A DNA stretch of 64,000 bases, taken from contig NZ_JAHEVJ010000004.1 in NCBI RefSeq assembly GCF_018599245.1, positions 124,001 through 188,000 on the forward strand, read 5' to 3'. Position numbers and translations under genes: made by a program. This DNA is from Aliiroseovarius lamellibrachiae. Lineage in GTDB: Bacteria > Pseudomonadota > Alphaproteobacteria > Rhodobacterales > Rhodobacteraceae. The notes under the pieces were generated by a model, which was not told the origin of the DNA, ran no database searches, and saw only the letters and a list, made by a program, of their open reading frames with translations. Below, in pieces: positions 37,083 to 47,356 of this stretch; the stretch's first letter is position 1; the number at the start of each line of letters is the position of its first letter.

Positions 37083-38897
37083 TTACGCCGCTTCTTCCTC
37101 GCTGGCTTGACGCGCCCACATGGCAGAATACCGGCCCTGACGCGCCAAAAGATCTTCGTGGCGCCCCTGTTCGACAATTTTGCCTTGTTCCAGAACCACA
37201 ATCTGATCCGCATCAGCAATGGTCGACAGACGGTGGGCAATGGTAATCACCGTGCGCCCTAGGCCCATTTCGCGCAGACTGTCCTGAATGTCGCGCTCGG
37301 TTTGCGTGTCAAGCGCCGAGGTCGCCTCGTCCAACAGCAAGATCGGCGGGTTCTTAAGCAATGTCCGCGCGATACCCACACGTTGCTTTTCACCGCCAGA
37401 CAGCTTCAGCCCACGCTCTCCAACTGAGGTGTCATATCCATCAGGCAGGCCCATGATAAAATCGTGTATCTTCGCGGCCCGCGCAGCCTCTTCGACCTCT
37501 TCACGGCTGGCGTCTGGTCGACCGTACGCGATGTTGTAATAGATCGAGTCATTGAACAAAACTGTGTCCTGCGGCACCACGCCAATGGCCTTATGAAGAC
37601 TGGTCTGCGTGATATCGCGAATGTCCTGCCCGTCAATTTTCAACGCCCCGCCACTGACATCATAAAACCGGAACAACAGCCGACCGATGGTGGATTTCCC
37701 CGATCCCGATGGTCCGACAATGGCGACCGTCTGCCCCGCTGGCACCTGCAATGAGACACCCTTCAAAATGGCACGTTCGTCATCATAGCCAAAGTGAAGA
37801 TCCTCAAAGGTCAACGCCCCGCCAGCCACCTTGAGGTCGGGCGCATTGGGTTTGTCGTTCACTTCTGCGGGCTGTTCCAACAACGTGAACATTTCACCCA
37901 TATCGACCAAGGATTGCCGAATTTCGCGATATACGGTGCCCAAAAAGTTCAGCGGCATGGTGATCTGGATCATATAGGCGTTGACCATGACGAAATCGCC
38001 AACAGTCAGTTTGCCTTGCTGAACCCCCATTGCCGCCAAGACCATGACGGCCACCAAGCCACCCGTGATCAGAAAGGCTTGTCCAAAATTTAGAAAAGCC
38101 AGCGAATACGAGGTCTTAAGTGCGGCCCGCTCATACCCCGCCATCGCCACATCATACCGCTCTGCCTCGCGCGCCTCGGCGCCAAAATACTTGACTGTCT
38201 CAAAATTCAGCAGGCTGTCGATTGCTTTTTGGTTCGCATCGGTGTCTTGGTCGTTCATCTCTTTGCGGATTTTCACCCGCCACTCGGTGACTTTGAACGT
38301 GAACCAGACATAGGCCCAAATCGTCGCAACAACGACAGCTAAGTACCAAACATCAAAGACGAAAAACAAAATCGCAGAGACCATCGCCAATTCAAGGGCC
38401 AGCGGCCCCATTGAGAAAAGCAAAAAGCGCAGAAGGAAATCCACCCCTTTGACACCACGCTCAATGATCCGGCTCAGACCGCCTGTTTTGCGCGAGATGT
38501 GATAGCGCATGGACAGGCGGTGAATATGGGTAAAGGTTTCCAGTGCCAATTGGCGCAAGGCCCGTTGCCCCACCTTCGCAAAGATCGCATCTCGTAACTG
38601 TTGAAACCCATTCGACATCAACCGAGCACCGCCATAGGCGAGCGTCAACCCCACGGCCCCAAGGCCAAGCCATGTGGCCGGATTCGCAGCATCGCCCGCC
38701 AGCGCATCCACAGCCGCTTTATAAAGAAACGGCGTAAAAACGGTGACGACTTTGGCCAAGAGCAACATTGCCATCGCCCAGACGACACGGCGCTTTACCC
38801 AAGCCTGTCCCTTTGGCCAAAGATATGGGGAAACACGCTTAATGATCTGCACGCTGTCTTCGGGTGCCTGTGTGGCAGTGATATGGGAATGTCGCAT
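37083..38897 (-). CDS. Atm1/HMT-type ABC exporter
   Basis: This is a 604-residue half-transporter: a six-helix ABC_membrane domain (about residues 45-330) and an ATPase domain with Walker A GPSGSGKSTIGRLLFRFYD, signature LSGGEKQRVGIARTLL and Walker B ILLLDEATSALD. The NFETVKYFGAEAREAERYD and NSIDSLLNFETVK-like region are hallmarks of the mitochondrial Atm1/bacterial NaAtm1 branch, which exports glutathione-metal or persulfide species. ATG 38897 (MRHSHITATQAPEDS) is preferred over a start ten codons upstream. It is convergent with the RND gene. Confidence 0.9.
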   Translation of the reverse strand: MRHSHITATQAPEDSVQIIKRVSPYLWPKGQAWVKRRVVWAMAMLLLAKVVTVFTPFLYKAAVDALAGDAANPATWLGLGAVGLTLAYGGARLMSNGFQQLRDAIFAKVGQRALRQLALETFTHIHRLSMRYHISRKTGGLSRIIERGVKGVDFLLRFLLFSMGPLALELAMVSAILFFVFDVWYLAVVVATIWAYVWFTFKVTEWRVKIRKEMNDQDTDANQKAIDSLLNFETVKYFGAEAREAERYDVAMAGYERAALKTSYSLAFLNFGQAFLITGGLVAVMVLAAMGVQQGKLTVGDFVMVNAYMIQITMPLNFLGTVYREIRQSLVDMGEMFTLLEQPAEVNDKPNAPDLKVAGGALTFEDLHFGYDDERAILKGVSLQVPAGQTVAIVGPSGSGKSTIGRLLFRFYDVSGGALKIDGQDIRDITQTSLHKAIGVVPQDTVLFNDSIYYNIAYGRPDASREEVEEAARAAKIHDFIMGLPDGYDTSVGERGLKLSGGEKQRVGIARTLLKNPPILLLDEATSALDTQTERDIQDSLREMGLGRTVITIAHRLSTIADADQIVVLEQGKIVEQGRHEDLLARQGRYSAMWARQASEEEAA

Positions 38898-39002
38898 GCT
38901 CGCTTCTTTGCTGGCTGACGCGTCCAATAGACGGATTTCAGGCGGACCCTACAGATAAGGGCCCACCTGTCCAAGGTCGAGGGTTGAAAACTGTTTTTAA
39001 TG

Positions 39003-40490
39003 CTATTGTTGGCCCGGCACCGCAAAAACCTGTCCTGGATAGATCAGATCGGGGTTGCTGATCTTGTCACGATTGGCATCAAACACCTGAACATAAAGCG
39101 TCCCTTCCCCCAGGTTATCGCGTGCAATCGCCCACAGCGTTGCCCCGGCTTGCACGGTCACAACGCGCGGACGAGAGGTAGTTTCGCCAGTGGCATTTGC
39201 GGCCTCAACGGCAACATCGCCCTCGTCCTGCTCTGCATTCAATTGAGCGTCTGCAGACGGTCCCCTTGCAGGGTCAGGCAGGGCGTCTTGGGTCAAGGCG
39301 ACCTCTGCATCCTCTTGCGTCGCCGGCGGTGTTACAGGCGTTTCTTGCCCGTCAGAGCCATTCGCCACTGCAACCTCCAAGGAATTGGTGGTTGTGCCGT
39401 TTGCGCCATCTGAACTCGGTGTTTTTGCCTCATGAATGGCCGGTTCTTTTGGGGCAGCGAGCGCATCTTTGCCCTCGTTCACATCTTCGGTTTGCACATC
39501 AGCAGGAGCTTCGGACAATGCTGCAAGCTGTGCGGGGTCTTCTCGCTTGAACGGCGTTTCAAGTTGCGATGTCACGTTTTCTGCGCCATCCAATGCCTCG
39601 ATGCGCATCGTATAAATCCCTGCATCCACATCATTCAGCATCACCCGCCACTGACCATTTTCAGAAATCCGCCCTTCGGCAATCCGCGCATTATCCAAAT
39701 AGATATGAATAGTTTGCGTCGCAGTCCCCCGTCCGGCCAAGGCAACCACGCCAGTCTCATCATAGGAAATACTGTCCAGACTGACATCAACAGGTTCGCC
39801 ATTTTCACCCGCGTCTTGGATGACCACAATTCCTTCCTGATCCGCCAGCAAAACCTGCGGGCTTTGGGGTTGTTCAACGGGGGCTTCGGCCGCCACCTCT
39901 GGCACCGTATCACCCGTGTCTCCCCCCGGCACAGGCGCATCCAGTGCGGCTGTTACGGACGTTGCGTCAGCCTCGGGTCTTGGTGCTTTGGTTGGACCGA
40001 CAATCACGGATTGTTCCGAGGATTGAACAGCCTTGCCATCAACCAGCAGGCTCATGACGCGAGGCGTGTCAGATGGGGCTAAGGTGAACAGAGCCACGAA
40101 ATTGCCATTGGCATCGGTTTGCGTGGTGCCCACGGGTTGACCATCGACCAAAAGCTCGACTTTTGAACCCGGCGTGGCTTGCCCTGCAATAACCGATGCG
40201 CCGTCAGGCTCCACGCGGACAACATCAAACCGGGGGGGGAGAGCTGTCGCAGGTACATTTTCCGGATCCGGTTCGGGCGGAGTTTCGGGGAGAGAGGTGA
40301 CATCATCAAGTGAAGTCTTGGGTGCAACACCCTGCGATGGCTGTTCCAACATAGGTGCTTTCACCACCGTTGGTGCATCATTTTGTGTCATCCACCAGCC
40401 GAACGCCGCCAAAACTATGGCAATCACCGTGCCACCCACCGCCAATCCGCCTGCGCCCAGTTTGGGCGTTTCATTTGATGTCATCATCAT
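39003..40490 (-). CDS. Membrane-anchored protein with C-terminal LysM domain
   Basis: The protein has 495 residues with a single N-terminal transmembrane helix (GGLAVGGTVIAIVLAAFGWW). A long, acidic, Pro/Ala/Glu-rich periplasmic stalk contains bacterial-Ig-like segments (VEPDGASVIAGQATPGSKVELLVDG and the later IHIYLDNARIAEGRISENGQW type). A C-terminal LysM module follows (GATLWAIARDNLGEGTLYVQ, ending YPGQVFAVPGQQ). It should bind peptidoglycan while tied to the inner membrane; its exact role is unknown. Similar Ig-like/LysM proteins are widespread in Rhodobacterales. Confidence 0.85.
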   Translation of the reverse strand: MMMTSNETPKLGAGGLAVGGTVIAIVLAAFGWWMTQNDAPTVVKAPMLEQPSQGVAPKTSLDDVTSLPETPPEPDPENVPATALPPRFDVVRVEPDGASVIAGQATPGSKVELLVDGQPVGTTQTDANGNFVALFTLAPSDTPRVMSLLVDGKAVQSSEQSVIVGPTKAPRPEADATSVTAALDAPVPGGDTGDTVPEVAAEAPVEQPQSPQVLLADQEGIVVIQDAGENGEPVDVSLDSISYDETGVVALAGRGTATQTIHIYLDNARIAEGRISENGQWRVMLNDVDAGIYTMRIEALDGAENVTSQLETPFKREDPAQLAALSEAPADVQTEDVNEGKDALAAPKEPAIHEAKTPSSDGANGTTTNSLEVAVANGSDGQETPVTPPATQEDAEVALTQDALPDPARGPSADAQLNAEQDEGDVAVEAANATGETTSRPRVVTVQAGATLWAIARDNLGEGTLYVQVFDANRDKISNPDLIYPGQVFAVPGQQ

Positions 40491-40703
40491 CCCCTCACGG
40501 TTGATCTCACGACCTTCCCCGTCGAAGACCCAACCTGTTTTTTGTTACTTGCCTGTACGCATCACGGCCCGCCTGCCCCAACGAATGGTGAAAGGCAAAA
40601 ATCCCCAGCCTACCCCACCGTTATTGCGATTGTTTCACCGCGACTTGAGCCAGCTTAACAATCCCGGTAACACCGGTCAAAAGGTCTATTGAAGGATGAC
40701 GAC

Positions 40704-41261
40704 ATGGCCCGTACAGCATCTATTTGTGTTTTCTGCGGCGCACGCTTTGGAACCAACCCTGCTTATGGGGATGCCGCTCGTGAATTGGGGGCGGGGCTGG
40801 CACTGGAAAACTGGCGCCTTGTTTATGGGGCCGGCGATGTTGGGCTGATGGGAACCGTCGCCAAGGCCGCCCAAGATGCGGGCGCAGAAACCTTTGGCGT
40901 GATCCCCCAACATTTGATGGATTGGGAAGTCGGCAAGCGCGATCTGACAAGTTTCATCGTGACGGAAAACATGCACGAGCGGAAAAAGGTCATGTTTATG
41001 AACTCGGACGCCATTGTTGTGCTTCCGGGTGGCGCGGGATCACTGGATGAGTTTTTCGAGGTCCTGACATGGCGACAACTTGGGCTGCATGACAAGCCAA
41101 TCGTGCTGTTGAATGTTCTGGGCTATTGGGATCCGCTGATCGCATTGATGGATCACATCGTTGCGCAAGGGTTCGCGGATGAAAGCGTTAAGGAGTTCAT
41201 TCATATTGCAGATGATGTCCCTGCCGCGACAGCCGCCCTAAAAAGCGCGTTAAAGCAATAA
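40704..41261 (+). CDS. LOG-family protein (TIGR00730, cytokinin riboside phosphoribohydrolase-like)
   Basis: The protein has 185 residues. The nucleotide-binding signature is VLPGGAGSLDEFFEVLTW, and the family's PGGxGTxxE Thr is replaced by Ser. Also visible are CVFCGARFG, YGAGDVGLMGTVA and HERKKVMF. Members hydrolyse nucleoside monophosphates such as N6-modified AMP to base plus ribose-5-phosphate. ATG 40704 follows GAAGGATGACGAC; an in-frame TTG at 40689 is less likely. It is convergent with sodB. Confidence 0.92.
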   Translation: MARTASICVFCGARFGTNPAYGDAARELGAGLALENWRLVYGAGDVGLMGTVAKAAQDAGAETFGVIPQHLMDWEVGKRDLTSFIVTENMHERKKVMFMNSDAIVVLPGGAGSLDEFFEVLTWRQLGLHDKPIVLLNVLGYWDPLIALMDHIVAQGFADESVKEFIHIADDVPAATAALKSALKQ

Positions 41262-41273
41262 CGCAAACAAAAA

Positions 41274-41294
41274 GGGCCGCTCACTGAGCGGCCC
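41274..41294 (-). terminator. sodB terminator
   Basis: A perfect 10-bp inverted repeat GGGCCGCTCA / TGAGCGGCCC with a one-base centre is followed on the minus strand by TTTTTGTTTG. It lies between convergent genes and may also stop the LOG-family transcript. Confidence 0.82.
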
Positions 41295-41317
41295 AATCAT
41301 CTCTGTTAACGCGGCAT

Positions 41318-41917
41318 TCACATGCGCGAGGCAACATTTTCCCAGTTCACAAGGTTGTCCAGGAAGTTGGACAGGTAAACCGGACGTTTGTTACGGAAAT
41401 CAATGTAATAGCTGTGCTCCCACACATCGCAACCCAGCAATGCGGTCTGGCCAAAGCACAATGGGTTCACACCGTTTTCGGTTTTGGTCACAGCCAAAGA
41501 CCCATCGGCGTTTTTCACCAACCAGCACCAGCCAGATCCAAACTGACCTGCGCCCGCTGCGGAAAACTGCGATTTGAAGTCGTCTACCGAGCCAAAGTTC
41601 TCAACAAGCGCCTTTTCCAGCTCACCCGGCATGGCCGATTTGCCCGGCCCCATCATCTCCCAGAATTGGTTGTGGTTCCACAACTGCGAGATGTTGTTGA
41701 AGATCCCGTTTTGCGCCACGGACGTTTTGTCATAGGTGCCGGTGATGATCTCTTCGAGGGTCTTACCCTCCCATTCGGTGCCCGCAATCGCGGCGTTGCC
41801 ATTGGTCACATAGGCGTTGTGGTGCAGGTCATGGTGGTACTCCATCGTTTCTGCAGACATGCCAAGATCGGCAAGTGCATCGTGAGCATAGGGAAGATCA
41901 GGAAGTTCAAAAGCCAT
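41318..41917 (-). CDS. sodB: Superoxide dismutase, Fe/Mn family
   Basis: SodB detoxifies superoxide in the cytoplasm. The 199-residue protein has metal ligands in YHHDLHHNAYV, NHNQFWEMM and CDVWEHSYYIDFRNKRP. The AGQFGSGWCWLV block and the overall length point to the iron-type branch, though the metal cannot be settled by sequence alone. It is a single gene with a terminator. Confidence 0.95.
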   Translation of the reverse strand: MAFELPDLPYAHDALADLGMSAETMEYHHDLHHNAYVTNGNAAIAGTEWEGKTLEEIITGTYDKTSVAQNGIFNNISQLWNHNQFWEMMGPGKSAMPGELEKALVENFGSVDDFKSQFSAAGAGQFGSGWCWLVKNADGSLAVTKTENGVNPLCFGQTALLGCDVWEHSYYIDFRNKRPVYLSNFLDNLVNWENVASRM

Positions 41918-42208
41918 ATCGGGCCCCTTAAATCGCGTGTTTCAGTTACGTTCTAGATGGGGCACCATGCCCCTTGCGGTCAAGGGCAGAGACGGAAAAA
42001 CCGCCGAAAATATCGACGGTTTTTGTTCTGAAACACAAAGCGCGGCTTTCGCTTGGCACGGTTACAGCTTTGCCGACGAAAGTAAGGCAGGCCCAACAGA
42101 AGCGCCCCGATGTCGCCGAAGCAACCCAAAAACCTTCCCCGCCTCACCCAAGTTAAATTGGGCAAATTGGGAAAGGCTTGCATGACTTTAGCAAAAGTCA
42201 TCAGTTTT

Positions 42209-42766
42209 TTAGGCGTATACCTCACCACCCGGCAAAGCCGCGTCTTTCAACAGATCAAACGCATATTTGCCGACCGATCGGAAGCAGACCAATTCGGCTG
42301 TTTCCTCATCAATCAGATGAAACGCTGCTGGGATTTGCGCAATGCGTGTGCGGCGCAATTGCCCCGGTGACAAAGCATTCACATCCGCAGGGCTCACCTT
42401 GGCAACCACCTCGCGGGTGGCCGCACCGATGATGCGAAACACAGTCCGCGCATCTGACACATTCACGGCCAATGCATGCTCGCCTGCCAAAGCCTTGGTG
42501 AGCGCCGCAACCATGTCATTTGCGTCCGCATGATCCACGATCAGCAAGAGCTCATCCGGGGACATCCAGCCAACACGACCTTTGTCACCTGATGCAATCT
42601 CCCCCTGCCCGGGCATCGCAGCACCCGTGGCCGCTTTGACAGCCTTGGCCAAGGGCTTTGATGCAAGATCGCCACGCAAGGTGATCATGCCCACAAGGCC
42701 CTGTTCTTCGACGCGCACATAGCCATCAAAGCTGGCGCCATTCAGCGTAGAAACAGCATTAGACAT
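42209..42766 (-). CDS. soxG: Sarcosine oxidase gamma subunit
   Basis: This is the smallest-role subunit of heterotetrameric sarcosine oxidase, which oxidises N-methylglycine to glycine and formaldehyde equivalents carried on tetrahydrofolate. The 185-residue protein contains RVGWMSPDELLLIVDHAD, a GcvT-like fold segment, and SDARTVFRIIGAATREVVAKVSP, read in two parts. ATG 42766 lies inside the last codons of soxA (8-bp overlap), so it is translationally coupled. It is the last gene of soxB-D-A-G. Confidence 0.92.
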   Translation of the reverse strand: MSNAVSTLNGASFDGYVRVEEQGLVGMITLRGDLASKPLAKAVKAATGAAMPGQGEIASGDKGRVGWMSPDELLLIVDHADANDMVAALTKALAGEHALAVNVSDARTVFRIIGAATREVVAKVSPADVNALSPGQLRRTRIAQIPAAFHLIDEETAELVCFRSVGKYAFDLLKDAALPGGEVYA

Positions 42767-45700
42767 TTTGCTTCTCTCCGTCTTTGTCATAGAAGACCGG
42801 ATCACAGATCCGCGCCTTAATCACTGTGTTGGTACCATCAACGGTCGGGAAGGAAATCACCTCGCCCATCCGGTCTGGACCGTGCAACACAAGCCCCATG
42901 GCAATGCCCTTTTTCAAGGTCGGCGAATGATAGGTAGAGGTCACGCGACCGATAACCGTCTTTTGGCCATTCGCGTTTTCACCATCCCCCTGCGCATAGG
43001 CACCATCTGGCAGAACCGACCCGTCAAGCGTCTCAAGCCCCACCAGTTTCCAGCGCTCAGGATCCGCCATATGGGCCCGCGTGTGCGCCCGCTTGCCGAT
43101 AAAGTCCTCTTTCTTTTTCGAGATCGCCCAGTTCAGCCCCAGATCCTGTGGGATCACGGTGCCGTCGGTTTCATCCCCGATCATGATAAAGCCCTTCTCG
43201 GCCCGCATGATGTGAAGCGCTTCTGTGCCATAAGCCATCGCGCCGAACTCTTCGCCCGCCTCATGCAGCTTGTCCCAAAACGCACGGCCTTGGCTGGCAG
43301 GGACGGCAATCTCATAGCTAAGCTCACCCGAGAAGGAGATCCGGTAAACCCGCGCCTCAAACCCGCCCAATGTACCGTCTTTCCACTGCATGAACGGAAG
43401 CGTCTCTTTTGACACATCCATCCCACCCAGTTTTTCCAAAAGCTTACGCGCGTTAGGACCAACAACCGCAACCTGAGCCAACTGCTCGGTCACATTGGCG
43501 ACATAGACATTCCAGTCCCACCATTCGCATTGCAGCCACTCTTCCATGTGACCATGAATACGGTCCGCGCCCCCAGAGGTGGTGTGACACAGCCACGTAT
43601 CCTCATCGATGCGCGCGACAACACCGTCATCCGACAGGAACCCGTTTTCGGAACACATCAGACCGTAACGGCATTTGCCCACAGCCAGGTTCGACATCAT
43701 GTTGGTGTACATCATATCGAGGAATTTGCCCGCATCTGCCCCTTTGACAATCAGCTTGCCAAGGGTGGACGCATCCAAAAGCCCCAAACGCTCACGCGTG
43801 TTCAGAACCTCGCGGTTCACCGCTTCCGCATGGCTTTCGCCCTTGCGTGGATAGGTGTAGGGGCGACGCCAATGGCCCACGGGTTCCATATAGGCCCCCT
43901 GCTCTTCATGCCATTCATGCATCGGCGTGCGGCGAATGGGTTGAAAGATCTCGCCCCGTGCCTCACCTGTGATCGCACCAAGCGAGATCGGCGTGTAAGG
44001 CGGACGGAAGGTGGTTGTGCCAGTGGTTGGGATCTCTTGATTTAGCGCATCAGAAAGAACCGCCAAGCCATTGATATTTGACAATTTCCCCTGATCCGTC
44101 GCCATCCCCAATGTGGTGTAACGCTTGGTGTGCTCAACACTTTCGTACCCTTCACGGGCCGCGAGTTGAACATCAGAAACCTTCACATCATTTTGGAAAT
44201 CGAGCCACATTTTCATGCGCTTTTTCGGACCTGCACCTTGCGGCATAATCCAAACGGCAGCCATAGGCTGGGTCTCTTCTGCATCCGATTTAGGAGCGGC
44301 GGCTTTTGAAGCCTCCCCCCCAACAGCGGCGACAGCAGATTTGCCCGCAGCATCGCCATCAACCAGCACGTCGGCCAATGACATCGCGCCAGAAGCTGCA
44401 CCCGCTGTGATGACAAAACCTTTGCCGTCATGGCTGGTTGGTGCGCGATCCGGATCCGGGCGGAAATGCGCGTGCGCCTCGTCCCAAATCAATTTGCCGC
44501 CGCAATGGGACCACAGGTGCACAACCGGCGACCAGCCGCCAGACATCGCCACCGCGTCGCATTTAATCTCTTCCAGCGCAGCGCCTTCGCCCACTTGGGC
44601 GCAGATCGACACGCCGGTCACTTTCTTGCCGCCATGCACTTTTGCAATGGCTTTGCCGGCTTCCACACGGATGCCCGCGGCACGCGCAGCCTCGGCCAGT
44701 GGCCCTGTCGCCTCTGGACGCGCGTCCAGAATAACCGGAACATCAAGGCCCGCGTTTTTCAAAGCCAAAGCCGTGCGATAGGCATCATCATTGTTGGTCA
44801 CAACAACGGTGCGATCACCAACGGAAACGCCCCAATTGACCACATAGTCGCGCACCGCAGACGCCAGCATCACGCCGGGAATGTCGTTGCCCGCAAAGGA
44901 CAAAGTTCGCTCGATCGACCCGGTTGCAGTAATGATCTGCTGCGCACGAATGCGCCACAGGCGATGACGCGGACGCCCGTCGCCCGGCGTGTGATCCGCA
45001 ACACGCTCATAGCCGAGCGCATAGCCGTGATCATAAACACCCGACCCCATGGTGCGGATGCGCAGGGTGACATTGTCCATAGCTTCTAGGGCGGCGACAG
45101 TCTCGTTTACCCAAGTGCCACAGTCTTTTCCATCAATGGTGCCACCATCAACAGGCGCACGGCCCCCCCAATGGGCGGTTTGTTCCATCAGCAACACCGA
45201 CTTGCCCGACTGACCTGCCGCCAAAGCCGCCGCCAGTCCAGCCACACCACCACCAACGATCAGGACATCTGTGTGGTGATAGAAATGTTCATACCGATCT
45301 ACGTCACCTTCGGTCGGAACCTGCCCCAAACCAGCAGATTGGCGCACAATTGGTTCGAAAACATGTTTCCAACCTGCACGCGGGAACATGAATGTCTTGT
45401 AATAGAAACCAGCTGGCAGGAAACGCGACACATAATTGTTCACGACCCCCACATCAAACTCAAGGCTCGGCCAGTGGTTTTGCGACGTCGCGGTCAGACC
45501 GTCAAAAAGCTCGGTGGTCGTTACACGTTGGTTCGGTTCAAACCGCCCGCCGGTGCCCATGTTCACCAAAGCGTTTGGTTCTTCTGCGCCCGAGGCAAGG
45601 ATGCCCCGTGGACGGTGGTATTTGAACGACCGACCAACCAAGGTCTGGCCCGTACCAAGCAAAGCTGCGGCAAGTGTATCGCCCTCATAACCCTGCATTT

Positions 45701-45776
45701 TTTTGCCGTTAAAGGTGAAGTTCTTCACCTTGCTGCGGTCGATCAGGCGACCGCCTGATGCCAGACGAGTGCTCAT
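42759..45776 (-). CDS. soxA: Sarcosine oxidase alpha subunit
   Basis: This is the 1005-residue large subunit. The N-terminal FAD/NAD-type half has GYEGDTLAAALLGTGQTLVG and the dinucleotide motif VLIVGGGVAGLAAALAAGQS. The C-terminal half is a tetrahydrofolate-binding aminomethyltransferase (GcvT-like) domain with YRISFSGELSYEIAVPASQG and MRAEKGFIMIGDETDGTVIP. It binds NAD+ and delivers the methyl carbon to folate. It starts with a 4-bp overlap onto soxD and overlaps soxG by 8 bp. Confidence 0.96.
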   Translation of the reverse strand: MSTRLASGGRLIDRSKVKNFTFNGKKMQGYEGDTLAAALLGTGQTLVGRSFKYHRPRGILASGAEEPNALVNMGTGGRFEPNQRVTTTELFDGLTATSQNHWPSLEFDVGVVNNYVSRFLPAGFYYKTFMFPRAGWKHVFEPIVRQSAGLGQVPTEGDVDRYEHFYHHTDVLIVGGGVAGLAAALAAGQSGKSVLLMEQTAHWGGRAPVDGGTIDGKDCGTWVNETVAALEAMDNVTLRIRTMGSGVYDHGYALGYERVADHTPGDGRPRHRLWRIRAQQIITATGSIERTLSFAGNDIPGVMLASAVRDYVVNWGVSVGDRTVVVTNNDDAYRTALALKNAGLDVPVILDARPEATGPLAEAARAAGIRVEAGKAIAKVHGGKKVTGVSICAQVGEGAALEEIKCDAVAMSGGWSPVVHLWSHCGGKLIWDEAHAHFRPDPDRAPTSHDGKGFVITAGAASGAMSLADVLVDGDAAGKSAVAAVGGEASKAAAPKSDAEETQPMAAVWIMPQGAGPKKRMKMWLDFQNDVKVSDVQLAAREGYESVEHTKRYTTLGMATDQGKLSNINGLAVLSDALNQEIPTTGTTTFRPPYTPISLGAITGEARGEIFQPIRRTPMHEWHEEQGAYMEPVGHWRRPYTYPRKGESHAEAVNREVLNTRERLGLLDASTLGKLIVKGADAGKFLDMMYTNMMSNLAVGKCRYGLMCSENGFLSDDGVVARIDEDTWLCHTTSGGADRIHGHMEEWLQCEWWDWNVYVANVTEQLAQVAVVGPNARKLLEKLGGMDVSKETLPFMQWKDGTLGGFEARVYRISFSGELSYEIAVPASQGRAFWDKLHEAGEEFGAMAYGTEALHIMRAEKGFIMIGDETDGTVIPQDLGLNWAISKKKEDFIGKRAHTRAHMADPERWKLVGLETLDGSVLPDGAYAQGDGENANGQKTVIGRVTSTYHSPTLKKGIAMGLVLHGPDRMGEVISFPTVDGTNTVIKARICDPVFYDKDGEKQNV

Positions 45777-46096
45777 TTATAGCCCTCCCACTCTGGGTGT
45801 TTCGCTTTAACCGCGTCGATGATCGCCTTTGGCGGCTCAAGCGTTTGCGCGGAATAGGTGCCGTAAACTTCCAACGTCATCGTGTTGCGGGCAGCATGGA
45901 AAAACTTGCCGCAACCAGACGCGTGCCGCCAGCGTTCAAAGTGAACACCTTTGGGGTTTTTACGCATGAACAAATAGCCTTCGAAATCATCATCCGACGA
46001 GCCGGGGCCAAAACGCTTCAGATGCGCTTCGCCGTCGCCGTGCAGGTCCGTTTCATCGGCCATAACGCCGCAATAGGGGCATTCAAGGATCAACAT
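45773..46096 (-). CDS. soxD: Sarcosine oxidase delta subunit
   Basis: This 107-residue zinc-containing subunit has ligands in LECPYCGVMADETDLHG, followed by HASGCGKFFHAARNTMT, both family hallmarks. It lies between soxB and soxA, overlapping soxA by four bases. Confidence 0.95.
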   Translation of the reverse strand: MLILECPYCGVMADETDLHGDGEAHLKRFGPGSSDDDFEGYLFMRKNPKGVHFERWRHASGCGKFFHAARNTMTLEVYGTYSAQTLEPPKAIIDAVKAKHPEWEGYK

Positions 46097-46108
46097 CTTA
46101 ATTTCCTC

Positions 46109-47356
46109 CTAGTGCGCAACGCCAGCGGCGACGCTTTCATCAATGAACCGACCTTCGGTGAAGCGATCCATGCCGAACTCAGCGGCCAGTGGCCCCGGTT
46201 CGCCCTTGGCCACCAATTCCGCCATCGCCCAGCCAGACCCCGGAATGGATTTAAATCCGCCCGTGCCCCAGCCTGCGTTGATAAAGGTGTTGCCCAGCGG
46301 TGTTTTTGAGATGATCGGTGAGCGGTCGCCCGTCACATCCACAATCCCGCCCCATTGGCGCAGCATTTTCAGGCGCGACACAATTGGGAAGGTCTCAACC
46401 AACGCCCGTACGGTTTCTTCCACATGGTGGAACGATCCGCGTTGGGTATAGTTGTTAAACCCGTCGGTGCCGCCGCCGATCACCATTTCGCCTTTGTCGG
46501 ATTGCGACATATAACCGTGCACCGTGTTGGCCATCACAACCACATCCATGCAGGGTTTGATCGGTTCTGACACCAACGCTTGCAGGGCCACCGATTCCAT
46601 CGGCAAGCGGAAGCCGCCCATTTCTGCCAAGCTGCCAGAGTTGCCAGCGACCACAATCGCCATCTTATCGCAATCAATCTCGCCTTTGGTCGTGGACACG
46701 CCTTTGACGTTGCCGCCCTCTTGGCGCACCCCGGTCACTTCGCATTTCTGGATGATGTCCATGCCCATCGCCGAACACGCACGCGCATAGCCCCAGGCCA
46801 CGGCGTCGTGCCGCGCGGTACCTGCACGTTCTTGCCACAGCGCCCCCAATACAGGGTAACGCGGGCCATCAATATTGATGATTGGCACCAGTTCTTTAAC
46901 TTTTGCCGGCGAAATGAACTCAGTCTTTACACCCTGCAAGGCGTTTGCATGCGCGGTGCGTTCATAACCGCGAATTTCGGCCTGAGTTTGCGCCAGCATC
47001 ATCACGCCACGCGGGCTGAACATGACGTTATAGTTCAGATCCTGCGACATCGTCTCATACAGCGAACGTGCTTTTTCATAGATCGCCGCAGACGGGTCTT
47101 GCAGGTAATTCGAGCGGATAATGGTTGTGTTGCGGCCCGTATTCCCGCCCCCAAGCCAGCCCTTTTCGATGATCGCCACATTGGTGATCCCAAAATTCTT
47201 ACCCAGATAATAGGCCGTGGACAGACCGTGGCCGCCAGCGCCCACAATTACCACATCATATTTCTTCTTAGGTGCGGGCGACGTCCAAGCACGCTCCCAC
47301 CCTTCGTGATAACGCGCAGCTTCCCGCGCAATGGCAAATGCCGAATAACGTTTCAT
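46109..47356 (-). CDS. soxB: Sarcosine oxidase beta subunit
   Basis: This 415-residue flavin subunit oxidises sarcosine. The FAD-binding motif is DVVIVGAGGHGLSTAYYLGKN, and GWLGGGNTGRNTTIIRSNYL and TPLGNTFINAGWGTGGFKS (part) are characteristic of the tetrameric enzyme. It is the first gene of the leftward soxBDAG operon. About 250 bp separate it from the divergent ccmI gene; no operator was recognised there. Confidence 0.96.
   Translation of the reverse strand: MKRYSAFAIAREAARYHEGWERAWTSPAPKKKYDVVIVGAGGHGLSTAYYLGKNFGITNVAIIEKGWLGGGNTGRNTTIIRSNYLQDPSAAIYEKARSLYETMSQDLNYNVMFSPRGVMMLAQTQAEIRGYERTAHANALQGVKTEFISPAKVKELVPIINIDGPRYPVLGALWQERAGTARHDAVAWGYARACSAMGMDIIQKCEVTGVRQEGGNVKGVSTTKGEIDCDKMAIVVAGNSGSLAEMGGFRLPMESVALQALVSEPIKPCMDVVVMANTVHGYMSQSDKGEMVIGGGTDGFNNYTQRGSFHHVEETVRALVETFPIVSRLKMLRQWGGIVDVTGDRSPIISKTPLGNTFINAGWGTGGFKSIPGSGWAMAELVAKGEPGPLAAEFGMDRFTEGRFIDESVAAGVAH

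Noticed and set aside
41980-42228. 82-residue minus-strand frame between sodB and soxG
   Set aside because: Composition is basic and irregular (many Arg/Phe), there is no ribosome site and no known family; probably chance.
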